Shown here piece by piece: positions 17,324 through 25,660 of a stretch of 64,000 bases of DNA. The translations under genes and the position numbers were made by a program. The notes beneath the pieces were generated by a model that searched no databases, was not told where the DNA came from, and saw nothing but the letters and a program-made list of their open reading frames with translations. This stretch comes from Pseudodesulfovibrio aespoeensis Aspo-2 (GTDB taxonomy: Bacteria; Desulfobacterota; Desulfovibrionia; Desulfovibrionales; Desulfovibrionaceae). Every line of letters begins with the position of its first letter. Within the stretch, counting starts at the first letter, position 1. The stretch spans positions 124,001 through 188,000 of the forward strand of contig NC_014844.1 of NCBI RefSeq assembly GCF_000176915.2. Reading direction: 5' to 3'.

Positions 17324-17743
17324 ATGGCTGATCCCATTTCCGTATTGTTGGTGGACGACGAGCCTGATCTGCTGGACTTTCTCTCCAAGCGGCTGAACCG
17401 CCGCGGATTCATCGTCCAGACGGCTTCCAATGGCCGACAGGCGCTGGCCGCGATTGGCGTTCTCCCGCCGGATGTCGTCATTCTGGACATGCTCATGCCC
17501 GGCGGCATGGACGGGCTGGCGACCCTCAGGGAAATCCGCCGTCTCTTCCCGCTGGTGGAAGTGCTGCTGCTCACGGCCCACGCATCCACCGAGGCTGCTT
17601 TGCGCGGCATGGAGCTTGGCGCATACGACTATTTGATCAAACCGGTGGCCATCGGCGAGCTGGTGCTCAAGATTGAAGAGGCCTCGGGCAAGCGTGGCGT
17701 CATGGCCAGCCCCCTGGACCCGGACGTGAATCACGACGCCTGA
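17324..17743 (+). CDS. single-domain response regulator
   Basis: A 139-residue receiver: pocket VLLVDDEPDLLDF, phospho-Asp in VVILDMLMPGGMDG (one extra Gly in the loop after Asp), switch Thr in LLLTAHAS and Lys in YLIKPVA. No output domain. ATG 17324 has AAGGAAG upstream. It is directly followed by the second PEP-synthase-like gene, mirroring the regulator at 8127 lying beside paralogue 1. Confidence 0.9.
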   Translation: MADPISVLLVDDEPDLLDFLSKRLNRRGFIVQTASNGRQALAAIGVLPPDVVILDMLMPGGMDGLATLREIRRLFPLVEVLLLTAHASTEAALRGMELGAYDYLIKPVAIGELVLKIEEASGKRGVMASPLDPDVNHDA

Positions 17744-17773
17744 CTCTCCAACCCCGCCTTGCGAGGTATGCCC

Positions 17774-20380
17774 ATGACCACGTTCTGGACCAGGATTTCA
17801 AGGCTTGTCGGCTTGGCCGACCCCGAGGAAATCGAAACGCTGGAGCGTTCTCTGCGCCTCGATTTTCGCAAACGCTGCTCCCTGTTCCGGCAGCTTGTCG
17901 GCTCCAACAACCTCGCTCTTGAGGTCATGAGCGAAATCGAGGAGCTGTTGCGCGGCGCCACCCCGTTCGGCGTGCCGCAGATACGCGGCATGTGTGCACT
18001 GACTACGGCCAACGTCTTCAAGATGATCCGCTGCCTTAATGGCATGACCAATGGCCGCTACAACGCGCTCTTTGGCCGTTTGCGCGCCATTCAGGAGGAG
18101 ATGGGCCGTCATGTGGAAGGTGGCCGCGAGCCTCTGGCCGGACCGCTGGTGCTCCCGCTTGGGCAGATCGGCGCTGCGGATTCGGGCGAGGTCGGCCCCA
18201 AGATGGCGAATCTTGGCGAGCTGGGCCGGATCGGACTGGCCGTGCCCCGCGGATTCGTGATCACGGCCAGTGCGTTCCGACGTTTTTTTGAACATGCCGG
18301 GCTGACTGCGGAGATCGAGGGCCTCATTCGGGAGCGGCAGGTGGACCGGTTGGACGAACGCTACGCCCTGTCCTCGACCATACAGGAAATGATCGTGGCC
18401 GCGCCGCTGCCTGACGACTTGCTCCAGGACATCGAGGGGCACTGTCAGGCACTCGCCCGCGACCATGGCGACGAGGTCCGGCTGGCGATCCGCTCCTCGG
18501 CTCTTGGCGAGGATCTGCCGGATGCCTCCTTTGCAGGACAGTACCGCACCGAGCTGGGCGTACGGCTGGAGCAGGTAGCCCGCTCATACAAGGAGGTCGT
18601 TGCCAGCAAATACGGCGTCGCGGCCATGACCTACCGCTGGAACCGGGGCATACCCGACGAGGGCATGGCCGTGTGCGTCGGGTGCCTGCTGATGGTCGAT
18701 GCGGCGGCAGGCGGCGTGGTCTACACCCTTGACCCAGTCAACCCGGTCGATCACAGGCTGGTCATCCACGCCGCGCCGGGTCTGCCCACGGCGGTGGTGG
18801 ACGGCAACATCCAGGCGGACCGATACCTGGTCTCGCGTGACGATCCGCCAAGGATCGTGCAATCCCATGTCCCACGGAAGGATTCCATGGCCCAGCTGGA
18901 CGCGCAAGAGGGTATCGCCCACATACAGCTGCAAGGCCGGGACGCCCTGGCCCAGGCCATAGACACCCCGGTGATCCTTGACCTGTGCCGAAAGGCGTTG
19001 GCCGTGGAGCGCCACTTTGGCCAGCCCCAGGATGTGGAGTGGGTGCTCGACCGCCAGGGAGCCCTGGTCTTTCTCCAAGCACGGCCCATGACCAGCCACG
19101 CCTCCATTGTTCTGGAAAATGAGGACACTCCCGGGCTGCCCCTGCTGCTCTCCGACGGCGAGCCCGCCTCGCCCGGCGCGGCCTGCGGCAAGGTTTTCGT
19201 GGTCCGCAAGAACGCCGATGCCTTTTCCTTTCCCGAAGGGGCAGTGCTGGTGACGGCCCAGGCCCTGCCGCGCTGGGCGCCTCTGCTCTCCAAAGCGGTC
19301 GCAGTGGTCGCCGAGACCGGTAGCGCAGCCGGGCATCTGGCAAACGTGGCCAGGGAGTTCGACGTGCCCGCAGTCTTTGGGCTTGAAAACGCGGTTTCGC
19401 TCCTGGAAGGCAGTGAGATGGTCACTGTGGACGGAACCCATGGCCGGGTGTATTCCGGCTGTGCCGAGAGCCTGCTGGCCGATCAGGCAGAGAAGAGGCC
19501 GGGATTCATGCTCGGCAGCCCGGTCATGAACACCCTCGCCAGCGTGGCGCGGCACATAGTGCCCCTGACCCTGCTCGACCCCGAATCGCCCGATTTCACC
19601 CCGGAATACTGCCGCACCCTGCACGATATCACCCGCTTCTGCCACGAGAAGTCCGTTGGCGAGCTGTTCGCCGCCGACAGCGGGCCGGTGCGCAATCGGC
19701 TGGCCAAACAACTCCGGTACAGGGGCAGGCCGCTCAAATACTGGCTCATCGACCTGGGCAACGGATTCAGGAATCCGCCCCAGGATCGTTTCATCGATTT
19801 CGAGAACATCGCCTCCCGGCCCCTGCATGTGCTCTGGGAAGGCATGACCGCCAAGGATTGGAGCGGTCCGCCGATGCTCGATGTCAGGGGATTCGCCGCC
19901 ATCATCAGTCAGGCGGCCACCAATCGGGACATCGAGCCGGCCATGGCCTCCAGCTTTGAGGTCAAGAACTACTTCATGATCACCGACACCTTCCTCTCGC
20001 TCCAATCCCGGTTCGGGTTCCACTTCTGCACACTTGAAGCCCTGCTGGGTGACGTTGCGGAAGAGAACTACGTCAGTTTCCGCTTCAAGGGCGGTGCGGC
20101 GGATCTGGATCGGCGCATCCTGCGGGCCGAGCTGGTGGCCGACATCCTGGAGGAATACGGCTTTCGCACCGAACTGCGTCAGGACGCCCTGCTGGCCAGG
20201 GCCGAGGGCCTGCCCCGTCCCGAGCTTGAGGAAAAGCTCAGAATTCTGGGATTCGTCATGATTCACACCAAGCAACTGGACATGGTCATGAAGAACCGAA
20301 GAATGGCAGTCGCCTACGAACAAAGGCTGCGGCGCGACCTGGAAATCATGATCGGAAGCCACCAAGGTACAGTCGGCTAG
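17774..20380 (+). CDS. PEP-synthase-like protein lacking the PEP barrel (paralogue 2)
   Basis: 868 residues, same architecture as the protein at 8536: an N-terminal helical region, an ATP-grasp domain (RSSALGEDLPDASFAGQYRT, GGVVYTLDPV), the phospho-His domain with His521 in GHLANVAREF, and the same unrecognised C-terminal region (RTLHDITRFCHEKS, then NYVSFRFKGGAADLDRR). The nucleotide loop is GPKMANLGEL, with Pro for the usual second Gly. It lacks the PEP-binding barrel. ATG 17774 has GAGG 7 bases upstream; ATG 17768 and TTG 17759 are less likely. Last gene of the usp operon, and its signalling neighbours suggest a phosphotransfer role rather than metabolism. Confidence 0.85.
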   Translation: MTTFWTRISRLVGLADPEEIETLERSLRLDFRKRCSLFRQLVGSNNLALEVMSEIEELLRGATPFGVPQIRGMCALTTANVFKMIRCLNGMTNGRYNALFGRLRAIQEEMGRHVEGGREPLAGPLVLPLGQIGAADSGEVGPKMANLGELGRIGLAVPRGFVITASAFRRFFEHAGLTAEIEGLIRERQVDRLDERYALSSTIQEMIVAAPLPDDLLQDIEGHCQALARDHGDEVRLAIRSSALGEDLPDASFAGQYRTELGVRLEQVARSYKEVVASKYGVAAMTYRWNRGIPDEGMAVCVGCLLMVDAAAGGVVYTLDPVNPVDHRLVIHAAPGLPTAVVDGNIQADRYLVSRDDPPRIVQSHVPRKDSMAQLDAQEGIAHIQLQGRDALAQAIDTPVILDLCRKALAVERHFGQPQDVEWVLDRQGALVFLQARPMTSHASIVLENEDTPGLPLLLSDGEPASPGAACGKVFVVRKNADAFSFPEGAVLVTAQALPRWAPLLSKAVAVVAETGSAAGHLANVAREFDVPAVFGLENAVSLLEGSEMVTVDGTHGRVYSGCAESLLADQAEKRPGFMLGSPVMNTLASVARHIVPLTLLDPESPDFTPEYCRTLHDITRFCHEKSVGELFAADSGPVRNRLAKQLRYRGRPLKYWLIDLGNGFRNPPQDRFIDFENIASRPLHVLWEGMTAKDWSGPPMLDVRGFAAIISQAATNRDIEPAMASSFEVKNYFMITDTFLSLQSRFGFHFCTLEALLGDVAEENYVSFRFKGGAADLDRRILRAELVADILEEYGFRTELRQDALLARAEGLPRPELEEKLRILGFVMIHTKQLDMVMKNRRMAVAYEQRLRRDLEIMIGSHQGTVG

Positions 20381-21112
20381 GAGCTGAAGACGCCGCTGCC
20401 GCGGAATTAAGGTCTCTTCAGCCCGTTTCATCACTCAGCTTGACAAGCAACTGAAATCACACAATGGGCGTTTCAATATGGGAAGCGGACAACTAGGCCC
20501 AAGGCCTACGGGGAGGAACGCTGGGCCAAGACTTGCTCGAACTGTGTCAAGACGGCAAGGAATCCGGAATCGAAAAAGCCGTGTAGTCATCCCGTCTCGA
20601 ATGCCTTTGGCCGGTAGAACGCTAAGTGGCCTCGGTCAGCTGCCCACGACCTCAAATGCAAGACAGCCCTTCCCTTCCTGAAGCCGGGGCAAAGTGCTAG
20701 GTCATTCCTCATGCAGGAGGGACACGCCGAAGCAGAATAGACAAATAAAATCAAAGCATTGCCGCGATGCCGAAAAGCAAGACGTTCCGAGTCTTCCCTT
20801 CGGCACTTGAGGTTTGGGCCCTCGCTTTTCATGGGCACACGAAGTATTGTAGCTATTGTCGTTATCCGCATGTTGACGAGGTTTAGTTTCTTGGCTGTGA
20901 TTGCTTGAAATACGTAGACTATTTGTGTTGAGCCTGTGTGAAAGTATGTGTTGATTCTGTTCCAAAGTCACCAGGAATAGTCTGCAATCGCTGAGAATCG
21001 CCAAAAGTAAGTCCCCGCCATGTTGGGAAAACACGGCGGGGACTCGCTTCTCGAATACGCGGTGGGTCTTTTTGGAAAAGTTTTCCCCCCGGACCCCCCT
21101 TTCAAAACTTTT
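20381..21112. other. gene-poor region before the IS1595-type element
   Basis: No convincing gene in 732 bases. GCTGAAGA (20383-20390) can pair with TCTTCAGC (20415-20422) as a weak terminator after the PEP-like gene. The stretch 20700-20990 is clearly less GC-rich than its surroundings, which suggests foreign or decayed DNA. A hairpin GTCCCCGCC...GGCGGGGAC lies near 21010-21043. From 21066 to the IS boundary lies one copy of a repeated element (see 22020-22080). Confidence 0.6.
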
Positions 21113-21829
21113 GGGGCTGTACCAGATAACTCCTCTGGGTTATCGGTATGGCAATGCGAAAAAGTCGTTTGAGTCAGAAAAAGCAGCTCCGATTGATTGA
21201 GCATTTTGTAGCTGGCACCACTGCCCGCTGTGCAGCTGATCTGGTTGGAGTGAACGTCAAAACAGCCGCCTTTTACTTTCATCGGCTCCGGGAAATCATA
21301 GCTGAAGAAGAGGCCGGTGAAGGGATGGATTTTGGCGAATTTGAAGTCGATGAAAGTTACTTCGGAGGAAAGCGGAAGGGCAAACGGGGCCGAGGGGCCG
21401 CAGGCAAGGTGCCTGTTTTTGGAATTCTTAAAAGAGGCGGGAAGGTATACACACAGGTGATTCCTGACGCCAAGAGCAAGACGTTGCTGCCTATTATTCG
21501 TGGGAAAGTGCAACCAGACAGTATCGTGTACTCAGATGCTCTTTACAGCTACAATGTCCTCGACGTTTCCGAGTTCAAACACTTCAGGATCAACCATTCG
21601 AGGTTGTTTGCCGACAAGCAAAACCACATCAATGGGATTGAAAATTTTTGGAACCAGGCCAAGCGCCACATGAGGAAATTCAACGGCATTCCGACCAAGA
21701 ACTTTCCTCTATTCTTGAAGGAGTGTGAGTGGCGTTTTAACAACACCAATCCACAAAGACAGTTTAAGCAACTGAAACAGTGGGTTAAGAAACATATGGG
21801 CTAGTTATCTGGTACAGCCCCAAACTTTT
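21105..21829 (+). mobile_element. IS1595-family insertion sequence with target duplication
   Basis: A complete 709-bp element at 21113-21821. The ends are perfect 19-base inverted repeats: GGGGCTGTACCAGATAACT at 21113-21131 and its complement at 21803-21821. The 8-base direct repeat AAACTTTT flanks it on both sides (21105-21112 and 21822-21829), the usual target duplication size for the family. Intact ends, duplication and transposase suggest a fairly recent insertion. Confidence 0.95.
21148..21804 (+). CDS. IS1595 family transposase (ISXO2-like)
   Basis: 218 residues. It has a short N-terminal helix-turn-helix region (TARCAADLVGVNVKTAAFYF) and an ISXO2-like catalytic domain: first Asp in FEVDESYFGGKRKGKRG, second in SIVYSDALYSY, and the HINGIENFWNQAK motif near the end. 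It lacks the N-terminal zinc ribbon of the longer members and so resembles the short IS1016-like group. The stop codon lies within the right inverted repeat. It starts 35 bases inside the left end. Confidence 0.93.
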   Translation: MAMRKSRLSQKKQLRLIEHFVAGTTARCAADLVGVNVKTAAFYFHRLREIIAEEEAGEGMDFGEFEVDESYFGGKRKGKRGRGAAGKVPVFGILKRGGKVYTQVIPDAKSKTLLPIIRGKVQPDSIVYSDALYSYNVLDVSEFKHFRINHSRLFADKQNHINGIENFWNQAKRHMRKFNGIPTKNFPLFLKECEWRFNNTNPQRQFKQLKQWVKKHMG

Positions 21830-22143
21830 TGGGTCTACGCCGCCAGGAAGGGCGAAGGGCAAGCAAGGGCTTGATGGCGGCGTAGGGGGCTGCGCGTCCG
21901 CACGAGGCAGGCTTCTTTTTGTTCATACTTTCTGTAAAAGCTCTGCCTTTCCGCTCATCCACGCCCTCTCCGCCGCTCTCCGCCGCTCTGTTCCCCCAGT
22001 CTCGCCTTGCGGCGGAGCGCCACAAAGTTCTGGAAGGGGGGTCCAGGGGGGGAAACCTCTTCCAAGAGGTTTCCCCCCTGGCCGCCGGAGGCATCCCTCC
22101 TCCGCGCTTTTCTCCGTATTGGAAATCGGGTACGTAGGGTGCC
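21830..22143. repeat. intergenic repeat elements upstream of mutM
   Basis: No gene. CTACGCCGCCA (from about 21835) pairs with TGGCGGCGTAG near 21873-21890. Around 22022-22078 lies a motif AAGGGGGGTCC followed by a 15-bp perfect stem (22047-22061 with 22064-22078, 2-base loop). The same motif occurs in reverse orientation at 21066-21112, directly beside the IS insertion, so the IS lies between two inverted copies of one element. Confidence 0.6.
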
Positions 22144-22962
22144 ATGCCGGAGTTGCCAGAGGTTGAAGTCATTGCCCGTGGGCTGCACGCCGTTTTGGTG
22201 GGGCGGGTCATTGCGGCTGTGGAGCCGGTCGATCCCACGCGGTTGAGTGAGGACGGGGCTGCGTTGGCGGCCAAGGTGGTCGGGGCCGGGGTGGTTCGGG
22301 TGAGCCGCCGGGCCAAGGTGCTGCTGATCGGGCTTGGCAACGGCGCGACCCTGGCCTTTCATCTGAAGATGACCGGGCGCGTGGTCCATGGACCCATGCG
22401 GCCTGTGGAGCGCCATGACCGGACCCGGTTCATATTGGACGACGGGTCGCTCCTTTGCTTTGCCGACATGCGCCGATTCGGGTATGTGCGCGCCTTTGCG
22501 CCGGGCGGGTTGGAGACGTGGGATTTTCTGTGCCGGGTCGGGCCTGAACCGTTGGACACCCCCCCTGCGGCCCTGGCCGGGCGGGTTTTGTCGAGATCGG
22601 GGCGGATCAAGGCGCTCCTGCTCGACCAGGCGGTGGTGGCAGGCGTGGGCAACATCTATGCAGACGAATCCCTGCACCGGGCGGGCATCCATCCGCAGAC
22701 GCGCGGCAACCGGCTGGGCCGGGCCGGGGCAGAGCGATTGTTCGCCCATCTTCAGGACGTGCTGCGCCAGGCCATTGCGGAGAACGGCAGCTCCATCCGC
22801 GACTATGTCAACGCCAGCGGCGATGCCGGGGCCTTTCAGAACAGCTTTGCCGTGTACGGCAGAAAGGGCAGTCCCTGCGCGGTCTGCGGGGCGATCCTGT
22901 TTGCCGTCAAGGTGGCCGGGCGCACCTCCACCTTTTGCCCGCGCTGCCAGCCGGAGCCATGA
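22144..22962 (+). CDS. mutM: formamidopyrimidine-DNA glycosylase
   Basis: 272 residues, normal length. This base-excision enzyme removes 8-oxoguanine and other oxidised purines and cleaves the abasic site. Seen: the catalytic N-terminal Pro2-Glu3 (MPELPEVEVIARGL), which sets the start, the helix-two-turn-helix lesion loop region (QAVVAGVGNIYADESLHRAG), and the C-terminal zinc finger with four Cys (CAVCGAILF...FCPRC). The gene stands alone behind a repeat-rich spacer. Symbol fpg is also used. Confidence 0.96.
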   Translation: MPELPEVEVIARGLHAVLVGRVIAAVEPVDPTRLSEDGAALAAKVVGAGVVRVSRRAKVLLIGLGNGATLAFHLKMTGRVVHGPMRPVERHDRTRFILDDGSLLCFADMRRFGYVRAFAPGGLETWDFLCRVGPEPLDTPPAALAGRVLSRSGRIKALLLDQAVVAGVGNIYADESLHRAGIHPQTRGNRLGRAGAERLFAHLQDVLRQAIAENGSSIRDYVNASGDAGAFQNSFAVYGRKGSPCAVCGAILFAVKVAGRTSTFCPRCQPEP

Positions 22963-23309
22963 CGGCAGACCGCAACCGTCTGCGAAAGTCCGTTGTGGTC
23001 TAAAGGGGCTGCACAGACCGCGACCGGTGGGGAGAGGCCGCTGTCGTCGAGCAGGGCAGGGGCTGGGCAGGCTGGCTGGGAGGTTTCTTCGAGATTGGCC
23101 GACGATGCTGGCATGATGTATGATTCTAAATGTTTATGATGTATTCTGACAGAATCGGTACACAGGGCTCCAAGCGGGCGATGCCCGAGCCAGATCAGAA
23201 GAAGAGCGAACGAAATCGAAATATTAAAGTTTCTCTAGTAAAAGACTAGAGAATGTGGTCAACGTGATTTCAACCAGTTAGCGCGACGCCTTTGCGGCGG
23301 AGAAAAACA
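22963..23309. other. spacer between mutM and murJ
   Basis: No gene seen in 347 bases. GCAGAC...GTCTGC just after mutM could form a weak terminator. A 9-bp perfect hairpin, TTCTCTAGT-AAAAG-ACTAGAGAA (23231-23253), lies in the probable murJ leader. The segment 23110-23280 is AT-rich and is the likely place for the murJ promoter. Confidence 0.5.
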
Positions 23310-24857
23310 GTGAGCAGGCACGGCAGGGACATAGCCAGAAACGCCGCCGTGGTGGCGGGCGCGACCCTGGTTTCCAGGGTGTTGGGGTTTGTTAGGGATA
23401 TGATCATGGCCTTTGCCTTGGGGGCCGGGATCTTTGCCGATGCCTTTTTCGTGGCCTTCCGCATCCCGAACCTGCTGCGGCGGCTGTTCGGCGAGGGGTC
23501 GCTGACCATGGCCTTCATCCCGGTCTACTCCCGGCTGCGCGAGGAGGAGGGCGAGGAGGTGGCCCAGGCCATGGCCCGTTCGGCCATGATCTGGCTGGCG
23601 GTCATTCTCTGCGGAATCACCCTTGCCGCCGAGTTGCTGGCCGGGCCGCTGACCCTTGCCATTGCGCCGGGGTTCACCCGCAATGCCGAGCTGTTCGACG
23701 TCACGGTCGATCTGGTGCGCATCTGTTTCCCGTATGTGGTCTTTATCTGCGGGGTAGCCCTGTGCATGGGCGTGCTCAATGCGGAGGGCCGTTTTCTGGC
23801 CCCGGCCATGGCTCCTTCGGTGCTCAATGTGGTCATGATCGGCTCGGCCCTGTTCGGCTACTGGACCGGGCTCAACGTGGCCTATTCCATGGCCTACGGC
23901 GTACTCATCGGCGGGTTCGGCCAATGGCTGTCCCAGCAGTCCGCCCTGCGCGCGATCGGGTTTTCCTGGCGCGGCCCCTGGTCGTGGCGCAACAAGGGCG
24001 TGGCCCGCATGGGGCTGCTCATGCTGCCTACCGTGTTCGGCGCGGCGGTCTACCAGCTCAACATCCTGCTCGGCACCCTGCTCGCCTCGTTCCTGCCCGT
24101 GGGCTCGGTCTCCTACCTCTATTATGCGGACCGGCTGGTCCAGTTCCCGCTCGGGGTGTTCGGCCTCGCCATCAGCACCGCGGCCCTGCCCAGCCTCGCC
24201 CGGCTGGCCGCGCGGGGCGAGATGGACGAGTACGACTCGGCCATGTCCCTCTCCCTGGGGCTGACCCTGTTCATCGCCCTGCCGTCCGCCGCCGGGCTCA
24301 TCGCCCTGGCCGCGCCCATGATCTCCCTGCTCTTCGAGCGCGGGGCGTTCACCATCGAGGCTGTGACCGCCACCTCCCGCGCCCTGATCGCTTATTCCGT
24401 GGGCCTGCCCTTCATCGCCCTGGCGCGCCCGCTGGTGGCCGGATTCTATGCCCTGGAGGACACCCGCACCCCGGTCCGGATCGCCGTGCTCTGCCTTGCG
24501 GCCAACATCGGCCTTGGGCTGCTGCTCATGCGCCCCCTGGCCCATGTGGGGCTGGCCCTGGCCGTCAGTCTCTCCTCGATGCTCAATTTTGTCCTGCTCC
24601 ACGTCTATCTGTCGCGCAAGCGCAAGGCGTCCCTGGTCCCGCTGGTTGCGTCGGTCAAGACTCTGCTCCTCAGCCTCGGCGTGGGCGTGGGCGCGTATTT
24701 CTCTGCCTCGTGGGGCCTGTGGTGGCTGGCGCTTCTGCCCGTATGGGCGGCGGCCTACCTGTTCATGGCCCTGGTCCTGGACATGGACGAGGCGCGCCTG
24801 TTCGTGGACATGGTCCGCTCGCGCGCCCGGCGCGGTCTGAAAAGGAAAAAAGGATGA
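23310..24857 (+). CDS. murJ: lipid II flippase MurJ
   Basis: 515 residues with about 14 membrane helices, the MOP-fold MviN/MurJ family, which flips lipid II across the inner membrane for peptidoglycan synthesis. Seen: the N-terminal ATLVSRVLGFVRDMIMAFALG and FRIPNLLRRLFGEGSLTMAFIPVY blocks with the conserved Arg residues of the central cavity. Start is GTG 23310, 7 bases after GGCGGAG; a TTG at 23292 is possible but less likely. The stop overlaps the next gene (ATGA). Confidence 0.95.
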   Translation: MSRHGRDIARNAAVVAGATLVSRVLGFVRDMIMAFALGAGIFADAFFVAFRIPNLLRRLFGEGSLTMAFIPVYSRLREEEGEEVAQAMARSAMIWLAVILCGITLAAELLAGPLTLAIAPGFTRNAELFDVTVDLVRICFPYVVFICGVALCMGVLNAEGRFLAPAMAPSVLNVVMIGSALFGYWTGLNVAYSMAYGVLIGGFGQWLSQQSALRAIGFSWRGPWSWRNKGVARMGLLMLPTVFGAAVYQLNILLGTLLASFLPVGSVSYLYYADRLVQFPLGVFGLAISTAALPSLARLAARGEMDEYDSAMSLSLGLTLFIALPSAAGLIALAAPMISLLFERGAFTIEAVTATSRALIAYSVGLPFIALARPLVAGFYALEDTRTPVRIAVLCLAANIGLGLLLMRPLAHVGLALAVSLSSMLNFVLLHVYLSRKRKASLVPLVASVKTLLLSLGVGVGAYFSASWGLWWLALLPVWAAAYLFMALVLDMDEARLFVDMVRSRARRGLKRKKG

Positions 24858-25660
24858 CCGCGCCTGCCGCGCCCCGAATCGACACCCAGGCCATCCTCGC
24901 CCGGCGCGACGCCTTCCCCAGAGGCATGATCCAGCCCGAAGAAGGCTACCGTTTCTCCCTTGATTCGCTGTTGCTGGCCTGTTTTGCCCGGCCCGGACGC
25001 GAGCAGGTCGGCATCGACCTCGGCTGCGGCTGCGGCGTGGTCGGCCTGGCCCTGCTCCTGCGCCAGCCTGATCTGCGTCTGACCGGGGTGGATATCGATC
25101 CCGAAAGCGTGCGCGTGGCCGGGCTCAACGCGGTCAATCTTCACTACGCCGACCGCTACGCCGCCACCCTGGCCGATGTGGCCCAGTGGCGGTCCGAGCG
25201 GGTGGTGGATTTCGTGGTCGCCAACCCGCCGTACCGGCCTCTTGGCTGTGGACGCGTCAGCCAGGGCGAGAGCCGGGCTGTTGCCCGGTTTGAGAGCCGG
25301 GGGGATTTCGCCCTGTTTGCCCAATGCGCTGCCGTGGCCCTGCGGACGCGGGGCCGGTTCACCTTTGTCCATCTGCCCGAGCGGCTGTCCGAGATCATGG
25401 ACGGGCTCTCCAAGGCCGGACTCGCGCCCAAGCGGCTGCGCCTCGTCTACGGCAGGTCGGACCAGGAGGCGCGCATGGCCCTGGTGGAGGCGGTCAAGGC
25501 GGGCAAACCCGGCCTGCGCGTGGAGCCCCCGCTCATCCTGCACTCTGGATCAGGCAGGCAGACGCGGCTGACCGACGAGGCCATCGGGTTTTGTGCGTTT
25601 CTTTGTTCCCAGGGCGAACCCGACACTCATCACACTCCAAGCGAGGATTCCCATGCTTGA
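24854..25660 (+). CDS. TrmN6-like SAM-dependent methyltransferase
   Basis: 268 residues. It has a Rossmann methyltransferase fold with SAM-binding IDLGCGCGVVGLALLLRQP and the adenine-N6 catalytic motif NPPY (VVANPPYRPLGCGRVS). The QPEEGYRFSLDSLLLACF start is typical of the YfiC/TrmN6 group, which methylates A37 of valine tRNA. Assignment to the exact tRNA is inference. It starts inside the murJ stop (ATGA) and overlaps the next gene by 8 bases. Confidence 0.88.
   Translation: MTAPAAPRIDTQAILARRDAFPRGMIQPEEGYRFSLDSLLLACFARPGREQVGIDLGCGCGVVGLALLLRQPDLRLTGVDIDPESVRVAGLNAVNLHYADRYAATLADVAQWRSERVVDFVVANPPYRPLGCGRVSQGESRAVARFESRGDFALFAQCAAVALRTRGRFTFVHLPERLSEIMDGLSKAGLAPKRLRLVYGRSDQEARMALVEAVKAGKPGLRVEPPLILHSGSGRQTRLTDEAIGFCAFLCSQGEPDTHHTPSEDSHA

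Noticed and set aside
20587..21034. Possible small genes on minus in the gene-poor region
   Set aside because: No ribosome sites, no recognisable domains, atypical composition; more likely decayed DNA.
22966..23050. Small RNA or riboswitch after mutM
   Set aside because: Only short scattered pairings around repeated CAGACCG words; no convincing conserved fold.
23259..24602. 447-codon open frame on minus across murJ
   Set aside because: Low-complexity Gly/Gln/Arg product opposite murJ; no support.
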